64,000 bases of DNA from Dryas octopetala (GCA_963921425.1 OY992833.1:23608698-23672697); one strand, 5' to 3'; shown: positions 34,995-48,068, counted from the stretch's first letter. Made by a program: numbers and translations. The notes: a model not told the origin generated them from the letters alone.

Positions 34995-36330
34995 ATGGGT
35001 GTTATTACTTTCACTGATGAGTTCACAAAATCACAAGTATGGTGGATCCAGCGAGGATGTTCAAGGCCTTGATCCTTGACTTTGACAATCTTATCCCAAA
35101 GCTCATGTCATGCCTCAAGCCATCAAGGGCGTTGAAATTGTTCAAGGCAATGGAGGCCCTGGATGCATCAAGCAGATCATGACCTTTGGCCAAGACTAGC
35201 TACCTACCTACTTTCATCTTTATATAGTCTTTGTAGTGCTAAAACCGTTTTCAAAAGCATTTTTGTAGTGTTTGACAGAAATAATTGAAGTGTTTTTTGA
35301 GTTGTGATAACACTTATTAAGTTATTAATGTTTTTTAAAAAAACGCTTTCAATAAAAGTGTCACTGAGTAAATGTATGTATAACTTGTTTGACAAATCGA
35401 TAATGTTTTATGGTGCAGGTCACTAGATCAAACACTTGAAGCACAAATTGGATGTGTTGGACAAAGAGTGTTGATGCCCAAAAATGGTGGAGCAGTCAAC
35501 GTCGAGTCGAACCACGTAGGCCCGTTGACCCACCACTGAGCGGGTGACACGTCGAAGTGGGGCAGGAACGGGTAGCTGGGTCCGACTGGTGAGTAATGAG
35601 AGAGAATGATATCCAAAGCACCCTGCACAGGTACACAAAAGTGAGCGGGAAGGGCACCGGTGTGGTGCCGGCCAAAGCTCCTCCGACGCTCAAGTCAGTG
35701 TTCAGAGAGATCTGAGAGCAGAGTGAGTGAATAGTATAATAATGATTTCAGTTGTCCTTTTGTGACAAGAAGGTACCTCTTTTATAGTACCTTTGGAAGA
35801 GTGTCAACCAATCCGGTGACGACACGTGTCCTTTGTGGTGACTTGCACTGTAGGAGCGCCACGTGGCACCGGTCTCGAGGATCCAGGTTAGTTGACACGG
35901 GCCGGGGGCCCGGGAGGCTTGAGCTTGGGAGGCCGGAGCCTAAGAGGCCGGGGCCCAGGGGGCCGGAGCCCATGAGGCCGGAGCCTAGTGGATCATGGGC
36001 TAGGAGCCCAGGAAGGGCTTAGTCTTTTGGGTCTAGGCCCAAACAGCACGGTGTTGGACCTTGTGTGACTTGTCGTTATGCCGAGACGATTAATCATACG
36101 AACAAAGAGAGCTTGAAATATGGTTACACATTGATTGAGGGTGAGGCATTGTTGGAAAAAATTGAATCATTTTCTTATGGGATCAAGTTTGAGTCCTCTC
36201 CAGTCTCCAGAAAGTGATGAGGAATGCAAATTAAGGCACCATTGTGAGTAAGGTCCATCCTAAACCAGGCATTGAGATTACTGAAGAGGAAATTAAGGCT
36301 GGCAGTAAGGCACGGGATGTTTGCATTTCA
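34995..36330 (+). pseudogene. PR-10 pseudogene interrupted by a solo LTR
   Basis: PR-10 coding remnants run from an ATG at 34995 (MGVITFTDEF) through MFKALILDFDNLIPKLM to about 35190, then a degenerate intron and exon 2 from about 35420. Breaks seen: single-base frameshifts near 35036 and near 35108; a lost splice donor after exon 1 (GACTAG instead of GT); a 636-bp LTR inserted in exon 2 at 35469-36104; and stop codons with a shift near 36212-36255. Matching fragments after the LTR include [17 protein letters not shown] and, in another frame, EEEIKAGSKA. Its divergence suggests an old copy near the divergent group on its left. It lies in opposite orientation to those neighbours. Confidence 0.88.
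35469..36104. mobile_element. Solo LTR in exon 2 of the PR-10 pseudogene
   Basis: A GC-rich 636-bp block starts TGTTGATG and ends ACGAACA (TG...CA, with TGTT/AACA termini). It is flanked by an exact 5-bp duplication AAGAG at 35464-35468 and 36105-36109. The host exon resumes at once on the far side. There are no internal retroelement genes and no second LTR, so it is a recombination product. TATAAAAG on the minus strand near 35779-35786 suggests the LTR is in minus orientation. GGCCGGAGCC-type short repeats lie at about 35920-36000. Confidence 0.88.
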
Positions 36331-38944
36331 CTTCAATTTGCATCAATATTGAATATTGAGTTGTAACTTGTAATAATTGATCGTCTAATTTTCTAAAGAT
36401 ATATAGCAACCTTGTGTGCTATGTGATAGTGATATTGGTATATAATATGTCTATATATTTATTAGTCCCAACAACCTTGATCCTAATTTTTTCAATAAAG
36501 AAATTAAATAGAAGGAAACTTGGATCTTAAATTGCTCGAAAATCCCAACTTGCATTTGTTTTCCACTTGCTTCTCATACCCGCTAGATTTTAAATAACTA
36601 TTTAAATGGATTGTTGTATTTAATGTGTAGCTTACGAATTACCCTTCTATGTTATTCTGTTAATACTCAAATATTGTTTGTTTAAATGGTTGAAGAGGCA
36701 ATTAAGGAAGCTTCAGTAGTCAATACTCAATACACACAATTTCTCTATTGCCTCTGCCTCATGAGTCTGACCATCTAGAAGTAGAAGATAGATATGGTCC
36801 TTTCAGATATGCACAAATTAATGCTCATATATAAGACTTTTTCTCTTTTGGCTGGAAATGATTTTATTTTTATTTTTTGTGTGTCTAAGTCTTGCTTTGG
36901 TGTCACACGCAATTGAAGTGGGCCATAGTACCGAGAATTAGGAACACCACCGTCATTCTTTGCAATGCTGATTTTTTATCCAGTCATGTATATCATGTCT
37001 ATCAAAACCAGAAATTTCAGTCATATGTACATCAGTAGTTATTATGCCTTTGCCTATACAACTATTTATCTTTTACTTTTTTGTTTTGTTTTAGTCATAG
37101 CCTCATAGGTACATTGTACATATTGTTCATTCCTACCTATCTAAGCCTATTTTCTACTTTATTATCGATCACTTTCATTCAATAGGTGTCACTCTCAATG
37201 TTTCTCTAATAAATTTGGTTTATGGGATCATTTTAGCATATTCTTAAAGAGAAAAGATTTTGTGCTATAATTCTATGCGACAAAGTTATATAATATATAT
37301 TATATTTTTTTTGTGATTATACATATCACTATCTATTTTTAAAATTAATTTAGAAAAGTGTAGTGTATATAGACTTTTATAGACATTTTTTGAATGATAG
37401 ACTTTTACAAAATTTATAAATTTTCATAAAGTTTTATAAAGTTATACAGAGTTCTAGAGAATCTATAGAAATCTTTAGAAATTTGCAGGGAAGAAGTCGG
37501 ATTTATAATGACTTTGAAATACACATAAAAATCTTTCAAAGACTATTAAAATCTATCATTAAATAAATTTCATAAAAATCAATGACTTTTTAAATACGTC
37601 TAGACTTTTACAGACTTTTTAAAAGTCCTTAAAATTTTTAATTAAATATATATAAATTTTTACGAACTTTTTAAAAATCTTTAAGATTTTTAATTGTATA
37701 CCATGTAACTTTTAAACTCCAAAAAGCCTTTTAAACAATAAACCCCACTTAATATCCTTTTCATTGAAAGACTATCTTACTCATCCTATCTAATGACTTA
37801 TTTTACTTACAAAGATTTTATATTAATAATATGTTATCTTCTCCAACTATTCAAAACCTGCAACCCACAATCTGCAACACAAGTTGAAGTTCTCCAACAA
37901 GAAGTTTGAAAGTTTTCCATCCAACAACTTTGCGGAGGCAGCCTCTCCCATCTCCTCTCTCACGGCCTGCTGGTTCATTTGGTCCCCAAGCCATGACAGA
38001 AAGAACCAAATGGAGGAGGCGCGTTCGATGGTTGATAAGGGCTCAAGTGACATAGACTATATCATGGGATAAAGTCACCCGATCTAGCGGCCAAGAAAGT
38101 CTTCCTAGTCTAAAATAATGGGTATTGCTCCTTGTGAAATATCCTCCCCAACTTTAATAGAATTTGGCAATTTGCATTTGGTCACATTTCTGGACTTATG
38201 CACCAGGTCATAACTCACAAAGCTAGGAGGAACCCACCTTCTTATCTGTTTGGAATATTTTATTTTCAATTTAGTTGGTCCATGTTTGTCTAGTTCGACA
38301 AAAATAAAAAGCTGGCTCAAAGTCTTGCCACTCTAACATATATTATTCATCACTCTTTAATTACTTTAATTTATCACAAAGGTTTATGATAATTACTCAC
38401 CAGTCTTTAATTACTTTAGGTTATCATATGGGATTTCTCCAACTAAAGTATTGCCTAATGTTTATCTGTCAGTACCACTTTCGCAGCAAAATTTCAACTA
38501 TGTGAAGTCATTGCCTGCTATTAATAGGAGCAATGAAAATTCTTCAAAGCTTAATGGGGCAGGAACCGAACTGAGCCAAATACCTGCTTTGATATTATGT
38601 TAGAATTAATGCATCAAATCCAATATGGATTGAAAATAAATTTATTTGATTAATGTAACCACCATATAAAAGTAAGACAATATTGATTACAAGATAGTTT
38701 CATTAATTATATTCATATATAAAATACAATACACAGTTCAGTCTGCAACCCTTTTCCAAACAAATTAAAAACCAAAAGAAACCAGAAGATCGATCGATCA
38801 CAACCATGAACCCTTATTATGCAAGCCCAAGTGCCCAATCCACATATGGCTACTTTGGACAGACAGAAAACAAAGCCACACCTTTTGACGGATAGTAAAG
38901 GAAATATTCAAACACCAGCATAGACATGATGATCATGATGATCT
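36331..38944. other. Spacer with possible degenerate gene fragments
   Basis: AT-rich, with a low-complexity TTTTAAA/GACTTTT region at about 37,290-37,720. On the minus strand two open frames lie close together (38320-38105 and 38053-37847; pieces include KHGPTKLKIKYSKQIRRWVP and MNQQAVREEMGEAASAKLL). They look less random than their surroundings, but I cannot assign them. CCTGCTTTGATATTATG near 38582 resembles an inverted primer-binding site of a TRIM remnant. Confidence 0.35.
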
Positions 38945-39620
38945 TTAGTTGTATGCATCTTTGTGCTCCTTAAGGTAGCTCTCAATGAGCTTGAAGAGGT
39001 GTGAGGCCTTCTCTTTTCCTGCCTTGACATGCTCTTCCTTGATCTCTACATCACCCTTGGTGTGGTAGTGGCTGGTGCTCTTGATGATGGATCCTCCTTC
39101 CGGAGATGGCACCAACTTGGTTTCATAACAGACCTTCTCAATTGTGTCTGACAAGGCATCTCCTTCGATCAAACTGTAGCCGTATGAAAAGTTGACTTTG
39201 TCAATCGAGTCGATCTTGTGCTTCACATACCCGTATTGGCTTCCTAGAAACAAAAATATCATGTTAGGTTGTCACACTAGTAATCCGAACTATAAATACA
39301 TTTTTATACTCTTATAATATAAGATATTATACTGTTGTTCAATAACAACGTGTATATATATATGATGAAATAAAATACAGGAAGTGAAACCATAGAAATG
39401 ATTAATAATGTAATTAATAATCTTATATATATATACCTTCACCGAAGGTGATCTTCTTGATGGTTCCGGGCCCACCATCTCCTTCAAGGATTTCAGCATG
39501 CTTAACTGCCTGTGGTGCAATCTTGGGGATGAGGTTGTCAGCATCAAGGACAAAGGCCTTGAACAATCTTGGTGGTGGGATCTCAGACTTGAACTCGCTT
39601 TCATAAGTGAAGACACCCAT
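38945..39620 (-). CDS. PR-10 major-allergen-like protein (Mal d 1/Fra a 1-like type)
   Basis: Exons 39620-39437 (184 nt) and 39243-38945 encode 160 residues. It starts [20 protein letters not shown], has P-loop [10 protein letters not shown] at 48-57, [14 protein letters not shown], and ends [14 protein letters not shown]. The [13 protein letters not shown] junction and the KDxxxYN end are closest in my memory to Mal d 1 and Fra a 1. As a PR-10 protein it is a cytosolic binder of small hydrophobic ligands; homologues are IgE cross-reactive with birch Bet v 1. Donor GTATAT and acceptor CTAG are normal. TATAAATA is at 39729-39722 on its strand. Confidence 0.95.
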
Positions 39621-39721
39621 GTTGACAGCTAAAAAGGTTGAGAAATATTGAGCAAAGAAGAACTAAATGGTTGTATTGAAGGTTGAGAAAGTTGTGTTGG
39701 AGATGTGTAATGGGGAGGTGC

Positions 39722-39729
39722 TATTTATA
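39722..39729 (-). promoter_or_regulatory. TATA box of the PR-10 gene at 38945-39620
   Basis: TATAAATA on the minus strand, about 100 bp before the start codon, in the context ATCTATAAATAGCACCTC-like shared by other members. Confidence 0.75.
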
Positions 39730-40280
39730 GATTTTAGAGTGAAGGTTGGCCTCTGTGAAGTGTCCCTGTGGATCCAGGAATTGAAGCAATTTGTCACTAG
39801 TTTATTGGATGTACCCAAATTAACAAGGAACATCAAATTTTAATTGCAAATTGTGTCACTACTTTATTGGATAATCTGATAATCTCTCCAAACTATATAG
39901 TTTTTAATAAAAATCGATCTGTCTTAGTCAAATAAAGAACCTTTCAATTGATTAATAAAAAAGTCCAACTAGTTTTAGGCGCCCGGTGAGATCATTGCAA
40001 AAAGACTTTCTAAATGTTTAGTACAACTTTAATTTTCCCCTTAATCAGCGCAGTACTACCTGTGCAGTGTGCGCATAGTTTCCGGGCTGCTTTTCATGTT
40101 CTAATTAACAGTCATCAAATCTCATTTTAATTCTGTGGTGAAAATTAGGAATGTAAGATAAAGTTGATATTGGATATACAATCCCATTGTAATTTTTTGT
40201 CTGTCCCTTGTTTGTGAGCTGTTGAGGTTGTTGGGTTAAGCTGACCCGATTTCATTTCAATCCCTTGTTTCTTTGTTGTC
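39730..40280. other. Upstream flank of a PR-10 gene
   Basis: Promoter-side sequence. TTAGTCAAATAAAG near 39926 (minus strand contains TTTGACTAA) resembles the W-box block seen in other PR-10 promoters. Confidence 0.4.
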
Positions 40281-40746
40281 TTGAGGTGTCAAATGGGTTG
40301 GGCCGACCCGAGGACGACACGGCATGATTAAAATAGGCACGGCATGATTAAATGGGCCAGGCAGGGCCGAAGTTTTTAGCCCATCGGGCATAGCACGGCA
40401 CGAGCACAGGCACGAAATGGGTCCGAATTAGGCACGACTATTTTAACATTGTTTTTTCTATTTTTAGAGAACTTTTCAACAAAAATATTCAATTTTCATG
40501 AAAAATAATGTTAATATTTAATTATAAATAATAAAAAATATTATAAGATTAGTTTTATCATTATAAAAAAAAATTAAAAAAAAATCTGTGGGCTGGCCCG
40601 TTTAAGGCACAGCACGAGCACGAATGGCCCACGGGCCGTGGGCCGTGTCGGGCTTAGGTTTTAACTATATGGGCTGGTCCGAGCACGACACAAAAGTATG
40701 ATGGGCTCAACTTAAACGGTTCGGCCCGGCCTATTTGACGCCTCTA
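40281..40746. mobile_element. hAT-like MITE with imperfect ends
   Basis: The left end TTGAGGTGTCAAATGGG pairs with the inverted right end CCTATTTGACGCCTCTA. The interior is rich in GGGCC/CACGGC motifs. No clean 8-bp target duplication was found, so the boundary is approximate. Confidence 0.55.
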
Positions 40747-43650
40747 GTTTGTCTTTTATGAAGCTTATCAGCCTTATCTTGACAAAAAAAGAAGAGATAA
40801 AGATGATATTAATTGTTTTTTGAAAACATGTTGCTGCCTTTCAAAGCAAGACAAAAGCCAACCAAAGGATGAAAAAAATACACACATCAGGAATTTTTTG
40901 ACAAAATATATTGAACAAGAATTATAACTGTTAATAAAGCTTTGTAACTTGGCTTGGTTAACTCCACAGCTTAATTAATGGGTATTTTTCTGAAGGTTCT
41001 TCTTCCTTTTTTTTTTTTTTCTATCTTTTTCTGGTTTTCTTTCTCTTTCTTTTGGGTGGGGAAGAGTACTTGAATGCTTTATTTCAACAATGGCAGCTGG
41101 CAGTCAACTTTGGCTATCAATAGTAATTTTAGTACCTCTCATTTTCCTTTTGCTTTCACAACAACATTTTCTTTTTAATGATGCTGTAGACTTCTTGGTC
41201 TAATTTTTTTGTTTTTTTTTTCTCTTTATGATTATACCCTACCGAGAATTCTCCAATGCGGTGAAAGCAGTCGCGTTCAACCGCTCCAGTCTTCTTTTTC
41301 ATATCCGCACTTTCAGTATATCCTACATCGACTAATGGATATCTTCCAAAACCAATTAATTTAAATTTAGACTTAAAAAAATGGGATTAATATATATACA
41401 AGAAAAACTAAAATATATCAGTGTAAAATTGCTACATTAACTAATTGGTTGATGATGGAGTGGTTGCATTTGCATTACCAAATACCATATATAGACAGTA
41501 ACAACTAACAACACGTCTCAGAATTATCAGCTGACCATGTGATCATAATGGTATCATATTTTGTCTCATGCATTCCAACCAAATAACTTTACCTTAATTA
41601 ATTACAAATTAAAAAACAGATACAAAGGAAGGAAAAAAAATTTCTTCATGCATTAATGGTTTTGCCGAAAGCTGGAGGAAGGTCGTCATGGTAGCATTCA
41701 AATGCATAGAATATTGTAAAATTCTAGTTGACAAGCTTAATTATTTTATTTCTTTAATTAATTCGGTTATAATTAATAAAACACCCTAAAAGGTACTAGT
41801 CTTACATTATTATTAAGTTCCCTAGCAGCCAAGGCATCTGGTAGAATGGAATACAGTGCACGTGATCAATCAGTAATCACCATATAATTTACATATATAT
41901 CGAATATTTATGATTCCTTACAAATACTAAAAAATTTCTTGTTTGGTTAAAATATTGCTATCATCGATTATTCACGAATTCACAAGGTTTTGCAAAAGTA
42001 TATACAAATTAAAGTTCATTATTAGTTTGTACAACAAATTAAGTTGACTAAATTGTTTTATTGGTATAACTCATGTGATCGAATAATTATTAAGGATTAT
42101 TTGTCATGGTTAGATATGAAATTGGAGAACATTTCAAATGGAATGAGTTTTTTTTTTTTTTTTTTTTAATCAACTTGATAAAGTAATAATAAGTCAGAAA
42201 TGAGGATTAGGTTTCGAAAATTATATTAGACAACTACTAAAACTAAAAAACTTAAATGTACTTAATTATACCAAAGTAGCTGACATTTTTCACCTTCAAA
42301 ATGCTACTCGAACAGGGATTAATTTAGCCAAACTCTGTTATGAGTCTAATGTGTCTAATCCCAGCAGCCTCATGGGTTTTTAATATCTATCTTATGAATT
42401 CATTAGGCAGTGTCTGCATTTCGATGTCCACTGAAAATGACAATGATTTGCCGATCGATTATGCACTTGCATTTTATGCTTTCATGAGTTTCATCATATA
42501 AATAATGATTTAATTAATTCCATGTTTTCATCAAAAAAAAAAAATTCCTTGGAACGTGTGAAGATTGGAGATAATTTTGACATGTCCCACCTATATATTG
42601 TCTTAAATATTGTGGTTGATTTGTCCTACGTACGCTCGGATATTCCTCCTCGACTGGACTGGATATTCTCAAATTTATGCAAACCAAAGACAATAAGGCC
42701 CTCATGATCATTTGTAAGTATTACGCTAGCTATGAGCATATATATGAATATGAGTTTCTTTAGCAGGTTAATTATTTTCATCCGATTTATATTAAGTAGA
42801 TGATAATATAAATTTTCATGCATTTCAATGATTGCACCTAAACAACTTTTTGTAGCTGGGTAAAAGCAAAATTTACCATTGGTTGTATTAGATTTATATG
42901 GTAAAGTTATAGATCTTGTGACTCGCATTTTAGGCTGCCAATCCCTTCATCTAAATTATGCATTTATATAAAAATTTACTTAGGATTAATAGCTAAGATT
43001 GACATTGTGATTTGTGACAACATAATTTGTCAAACTTAATCAGGATGATAAAAAGAATATTTTCATGATTTTAAAACTTGTTATGTGTCATTGCAATGTG
43101 ATACCCACATACAAATTATTAAGTATTGAAATCAAAGGAACAAATTAATGCGGCACTTGCAATTAAGTTAGAGTGCTTATATTTTCACATTTCTGTTTTA
43201 TTTTTCAACCCATATTAATTTTACACTCATTATTAAATTTGAAAAAAATATAAAAAAAATATTTTCATCTCTCATTGTTCTTATAATATCCTGTAATATA
43301 CCAACTCAAACATCCACCTACAAAACACTCTTCCCACCCCCCTTTAACTATCATTCCACTTCCACCCACCCATCCTTTTCCAAATTAATAGAAGAAAAAT
43401 AATCTTATATTCATCCTATAATTCATTATTTTCAGATGATTAACAAATTAACAGATGATTTTCATTATTTTATAGAAAATAATACAACATTAATCGATCT
43501 TTCAATACTATTCCAACTGGCCAACAAACATTTATTATACCAAGGCCAGGGCACTTTTTCTTGCATGTAGACAGAAGACAACATGAAACCCACACCTTTT
43601 AAGTGCTGATAATTTTAGGTACACACACAAATTAATTAATATAAACAAGT
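40747..43650. other. Intergenic spacer between PR-10 genes
   Basis: A 2.9-kb AT-rich region with several poly-T/poly-A tracts. The open frames at 42514-42928 overlap on both strands and have no recognised identity. No PR-10 fragment was found by eye. Confidence 0.45.
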
Positions 43651-44292
43651 TTAGACATTGTAGGCATCAGGGTTAGCCAAGAGGTAGGCTTCAACAAGCT
43701 TGAAGAGCTGGGAGGCCTTCTCTTTGCCAGCCTTAACATGTTCTTCTTTGATCTCAACATCACCCTTGGTGTGATAGTTGCTGGTGGTCTTAATGATGGA
43801 CCCTCCACCAGCAGATGCCACCAATTTGGTCTCGTAAGTGACTTTCTCAATCTTGTCAGATATTGCATCTCCTTCAATCAAACTGTAACTGTACACAAAG
43901 TTATCTTTGTCAATCCCGTCAATCTTGTTCTTCACATACCCGAATTGGCTGCCTGCAAAACAAAAATAAACAAATAAATAAATTAAGAGCGAGGATGCTT
44001 TGTTACATTTTCTTCGCTTTTGATCGAGTAGCTATAATAATGTGACACCAAAAATAATGTGACATGCTATTACAAAATGGACGTGACCGTATTAGATACT
44101 GAACTAACCTTCGCCAAAGGTAACTTTCTTGATGGTTCCAGGGCCTCCATCTCCTTCAAGAATTTCAACACTTTTCACTGCTTGTGGAGCAATTTTTGGG
44201 ATGAGATTGTCAGCATCGAGTAAAAAAGCCTTGAACAATCTAGGTGGAGGGATCACAGAGGTGAACTCAGTTTCATAAGTGAACACACCCAT
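43651..44292 (-). CDS. PR-10 major-allergen-like protein
   Basis: Exons 44292-44109 (184 nt) and 43952-43651 encode 161 residues. It starts [20 protein letters not shown], has P-loop [30 protein letters not shown], and ends [13 protein letters not shown], one residue longer than most neighbours. KAFLLDADN replaces KAFVLDADN. The SQF.YVK exon-2 start and AYN+1 C-terminus pair it with the plus-strand gene at 56723-57356. Splice sites are normal (GTTAGT, TGCAG). Its promoter carries TATAAATA at 44404-44397 on its strand. Confidence 0.95.
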
Positions 44293-44396
44293 TATATATG
44301 ATGAAAATTATCAAAGAAAGAGTATATAAGATGAGAGAGAATTGCTTGAACTACAAAGAGGTTTTTGAGTTGGAGAAAAGAGAATGCTATTGGTGG

Positions 44397-44404
44397 TATT
44401 TATA
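44397..44404 (-). promoter_or_regulatory. TATA box of the PR-10 gene at 43651-44292
   Basis: TATAAATA on the minus strand about 105 bp upstream of the ATG, within GATCTATAAATACCACC, the same core context as other cluster members. Confidence 0.75.
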
Positions 44405-46587
44405 GATCACTGAGAAGTAGATCGATCATGATGGATCAACAAGTTTATGCATGCAAGTTGCTACTACATTTCTATCGGATCGATATGCCCCACAAAATTT
44501 AATTTAGAACGTACGTACCCAATTGGTCTTCTTAAAGTGAATTGGGGCCGGGCTCCATCTAGATAGTCTTCCAACTTTGAATTTTCAATGCCTTCCTTCG
44601 CACTTGTCGGTCATGAAAGTTTACTCTACCCATCATCAAATTAGGAAATATACACAACTTTGGTTTTTAACTTATTTCAACTTAAGGGGCATGCAGAGCC
44701 AGCCAAGAATTTTGAAATGGGAGCTAGCTATAATATTATTAGTTTAATGATTTCTTTTTTGTCTTCAAGTACAGTTATACTATAATCTTTCTAAAATTGA
44801 AGATCTAAGTAAAATCTTATAATTAAATCTCATTTTTAACAAACTTTAATATAAATAAATATATTAATTAAAAATAAACAATAATGCAAAAGAACAAATA
44901 AACATACAGTGTTGAGATTTACTAGATTTGGAAATACTGTGTCGTTTCCTTCCTTGCAAGAATAAAACTAAATATTTTAAATTGTAGGTATAATATATAC
45001 AATATTAATTTCAAGGAGTTAAAAGGATTAATATATTGGGTTAAGACTTAATAAATTAATTAAGCTAACTAACTATTAATTGAATGGGCTATATGTATAC
45101 TCTTGGACTACAACATACAATGGACTTTTTCCACAAAAGTTTTTGTAAACCAAGGGTTATTCGCCCACTAATTAGACTGTAAAATCTCATTTTATAAAAG
45201 GGGGTTGAAACACTTTCACGTATCTATTATGAGATAAGTTAGATAACGTTCATATATGACTGTAACGTGTCACAATACAATTCAATTCTCATGTTGTGAG
45301 ATATGCTTAATTACAATCACTTTTTTATCTTTTCCTTCTTCTAATTAACTCTTGGGTTTTAAGCTTTTTTTAGTTGCTTTGATTCAGCAATGGAAACTGG
45401 CATTCAACATATATTGGCTATTGATACCTTTAATTTGATTTTTCTTTGTTTCGAGACTCTTTGTTTAATAATTGTCTTATGCTGCAGTTTTTTTTTTTTT
45501 TTCTCCCAATAATATCTACTCCACGACCAAATTAGAGAATATTTATTGAGATTTTTTATTTATTAATAACTATTGTTTATGAGTTTTGAATTCAAAATCA
45601 CTTTTTCGACATAAAAATGTTGTTTACCGACCATCTACTAGACTAAGTAGTCATTAACAACATTTATTGAGGTTAAAAATATCTTTAAAGAGTACTTATA
45701 TATTTTATCTATATATTATCAGGTGAAAAAGTAATGCATTATGCATATATGCTTTAATATATGTGCAGAAAATCGTGAATCAATTCCAGAGCCTGATTCA
45801 TTGCATCATTTTAAAATCACTAGGAACAACATATTGATGAGTCATGACCTTGATTGTAAACACCTTGCAGGTACCGAATTTCGTCTTCATTCATCCTACA
45901 AGCTAATTGTACCCTTAAACCGTCTATGTTCAACAACATATAATCATCACGTACAAAGATGTAGGCCCAATAAATAATACATATATATTTTCATGGGAAT
46001 AAAATTAATAAATTGTATTATTATCTATTCTTTCAGACAAAATTATATAAAAAATATAAACACTCATACAAAAAATAAGAGCCTAAACTTGCTCACACCT
46101 TGCGTAAGAGATTTGGACGAATTTATTGAAGTTAAAGCAATAATTTTTGTCAAATTGTGAATTTGGTCCACACATATATTCAGTCATCAACTTAATTATT
46201 AATTCACATTTTCAGTTTGAAAACATGACATTGTTTTATTGGCAGACTGTACATCTAGTAAGGGAGCATTTTGGTACAATATTGTACATTTGTACATATA
46301 TACATATACATATTTTTTATACATACATATAATAAAGTTGATTGAGCTTGTCAACAATCAATCAATTTAGATCACTCATACAAACAAGCAGCCATCATTG
46401 ATTGATCAACTTGGAGTTTGATCGATCACAAATACTTTTGAGGCGGCTTCTTTAGACTAAAATAATAATTAAATTTAAAATTATTTGCTTTTGATCACAT
46501 GGAGGCATCCATTGAAAACCTTACAACTTGCCTAAACTATTTGATCTACAGGGGACATTTAGCACACCGTGACCCTCTCCCTCAATC
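44405..46587. other. Divergent intergenic region between two PR-10 genes
   Basis: About 2.2 kb separates the head-to-head genes at 43651-44292 and 46714-47395. AT-rich; no exons recognised. The short open frame at 45741-45977 is unassigned. GGCGGCTTCTTTAGACTAAA near 46443 is a variant of the upstream block found before other PR-10 genes, with the W-box core changed. Confidence 0.45.
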
Positions 46588-46593
46588 TATAAA
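46588..46593 (+). promoter_or_regulatory. TATA box of the PR-10 gene at 46714-47395
   Basis: TATAAA within CAATCTATAAAGAGCACC, about 125 bp upstream of the ATG. It is followed by TGCTCACATTTTCTCACA, which other members share. Confidence 0.75.
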
Positions 46594-46713
46594 GAGCACC
46601 TTCTCTGCTCACATTTTCTCACATCACAAAACACCAATACATACCAATTATCCATCCTTCCAAATCTTCATTATTTCTTAGATCATTTTTATTAAAGCTC
46701 TTAAATCACCATC

Positions 46714-47395
46714 ATGGGTGTGTTCACTTATGAAACCGAGTTCACCTCTGTCATCCCACCACCAAGATTGTTCAAGGCCTTTGTTCTTGATGCTGACAAC
46801 CTTATCCCAAAGATTGCCCCCCAAGCAGTTAAAAGTGCTGAAATTCTTGAAGGAGATGGAGGTGTTGGGACCATCAAGAAGATTAACCTTGGAGAAGGTT
46901 AGCTTAATTGGGACCATATATTGTCTACCAACTTGTTTTTTTAACTTAAATCTTGAAATTAAGTACGATATATATTGATAATAATGTTTAAAAATTAATT
47001 GAAATTAATTACTTTTTTCGGCACTCACCAGTCCACAATGTAACTTTATTGTAAATTAATTTGGTAACCATACTTACATTTTTATTTTACATGTAGGAAG
47101 TGAATACAGTTATGTGAAACACAAGATTGATGGGCTTGACAAAGATAACTTTGTGTACAAGTACAGTATTATTGAAGGGGATGCTGTGTCAGACAAAATT
47201 GAGAAAATCTCTTATGAGATTAAGTTGGTGGCATCTCCCCATGGAGGTTCCATCATAAAGAGCACTAGTCACTACCACACCAAAGGTGAGGTTGAGATCA
47301 AGGAAGAGCATGTTAAGGCTGGCAAAGAAAGAGCCTCTGGTCTGTTCAAGGTCATTGAGAACTACCTTTTGGCCAATCCTGATGCCTACAACTAA
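46714..47395 (+). CDS. PR-10 major-allergen-like protein
   Basis: Exons 46714-46897 (184 nt) and 47097-47395 encode 160 residues: [21 protein letters not shown]-loop [30 protein letters not shown] at the exon junction, and [11 protein letters not shown] at the end. The [12 protein letters not shown] signature puts it in the same subgroup as the genes at 54928, 58739, 60788 and 62713. Donor GTTAGC and acceptor TGTAG are normal. It is divergent from the gene at 43651-44292. Confidence 0.95.
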
Positions 47396-47696
47396 ATTAT
47401 ACTATCTACATGCATACGTCATATATGCTAAGGGCAGTACAGTTCCTCCTTCGTGCTTCATTGGTGTGGCTTTTTTTGTTTTTGTTTTTTGTTTTTCCAA
47501 CAAAGCCAACGCAGTCTACATCTGGCTTGCAATTTGGGGTTATGATTGAAGTGTAATATTGTTGTATTTTGATTTCAGTCTCAATAAATAAAACAAAGTT
47601 ATTTGATAATTAAGCAATATTGAACATCAGGCAATATTGGATATATGACATGGCTATGTACGTTTCTAGAAGTCATATAAGAACCCAAGCATATTA

Positions 47697-48068
47697 CGAG
47701 TTAATTACAATTACACTCCTTGAGGTTTATCGTTTTTTCACATACACCCACTGAGGTTTTAACAGTTACACATACACCCCCTGAGATTTCAAAACTATTG
47801 CATATAACCCCCTATAGTGAGACGAAAAATGATGAAAAATGATATAAAAATGCATGCTAAGGGGTGAAATGGCCTAATAAGATTATTCAAGGTGTAAGGT
47901 CCAACCTCAATACAAATATTTCCTTTTTTGTTTATTTATTTTTTTCTCTTGTAGGAGGTTATATGCAATAGTTTTGAAACTTCATGGGGTGTATGTGTAA
48001 TTTTTGAAACTCAAGAGAATATATGTGAAAAGACGATAAACCTTAAGGGGTGTAAGTGTAATGAACTC
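47697..48068. mobile_element. Mutator-type MITE, family copy 2
   Basis: The left end CGAGTTAATTACAATTACAC pairs with the right end GTGTAAGTGTAATGAACTC, inverted. It has an exact 9-bp duplication AGCATATTA at 47688-47696 and 48069-48077. The interior lines up along its length with the copy at 33899-34256 (for example TGGCCTAATAAGATTA in both). Confidence 0.88.
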
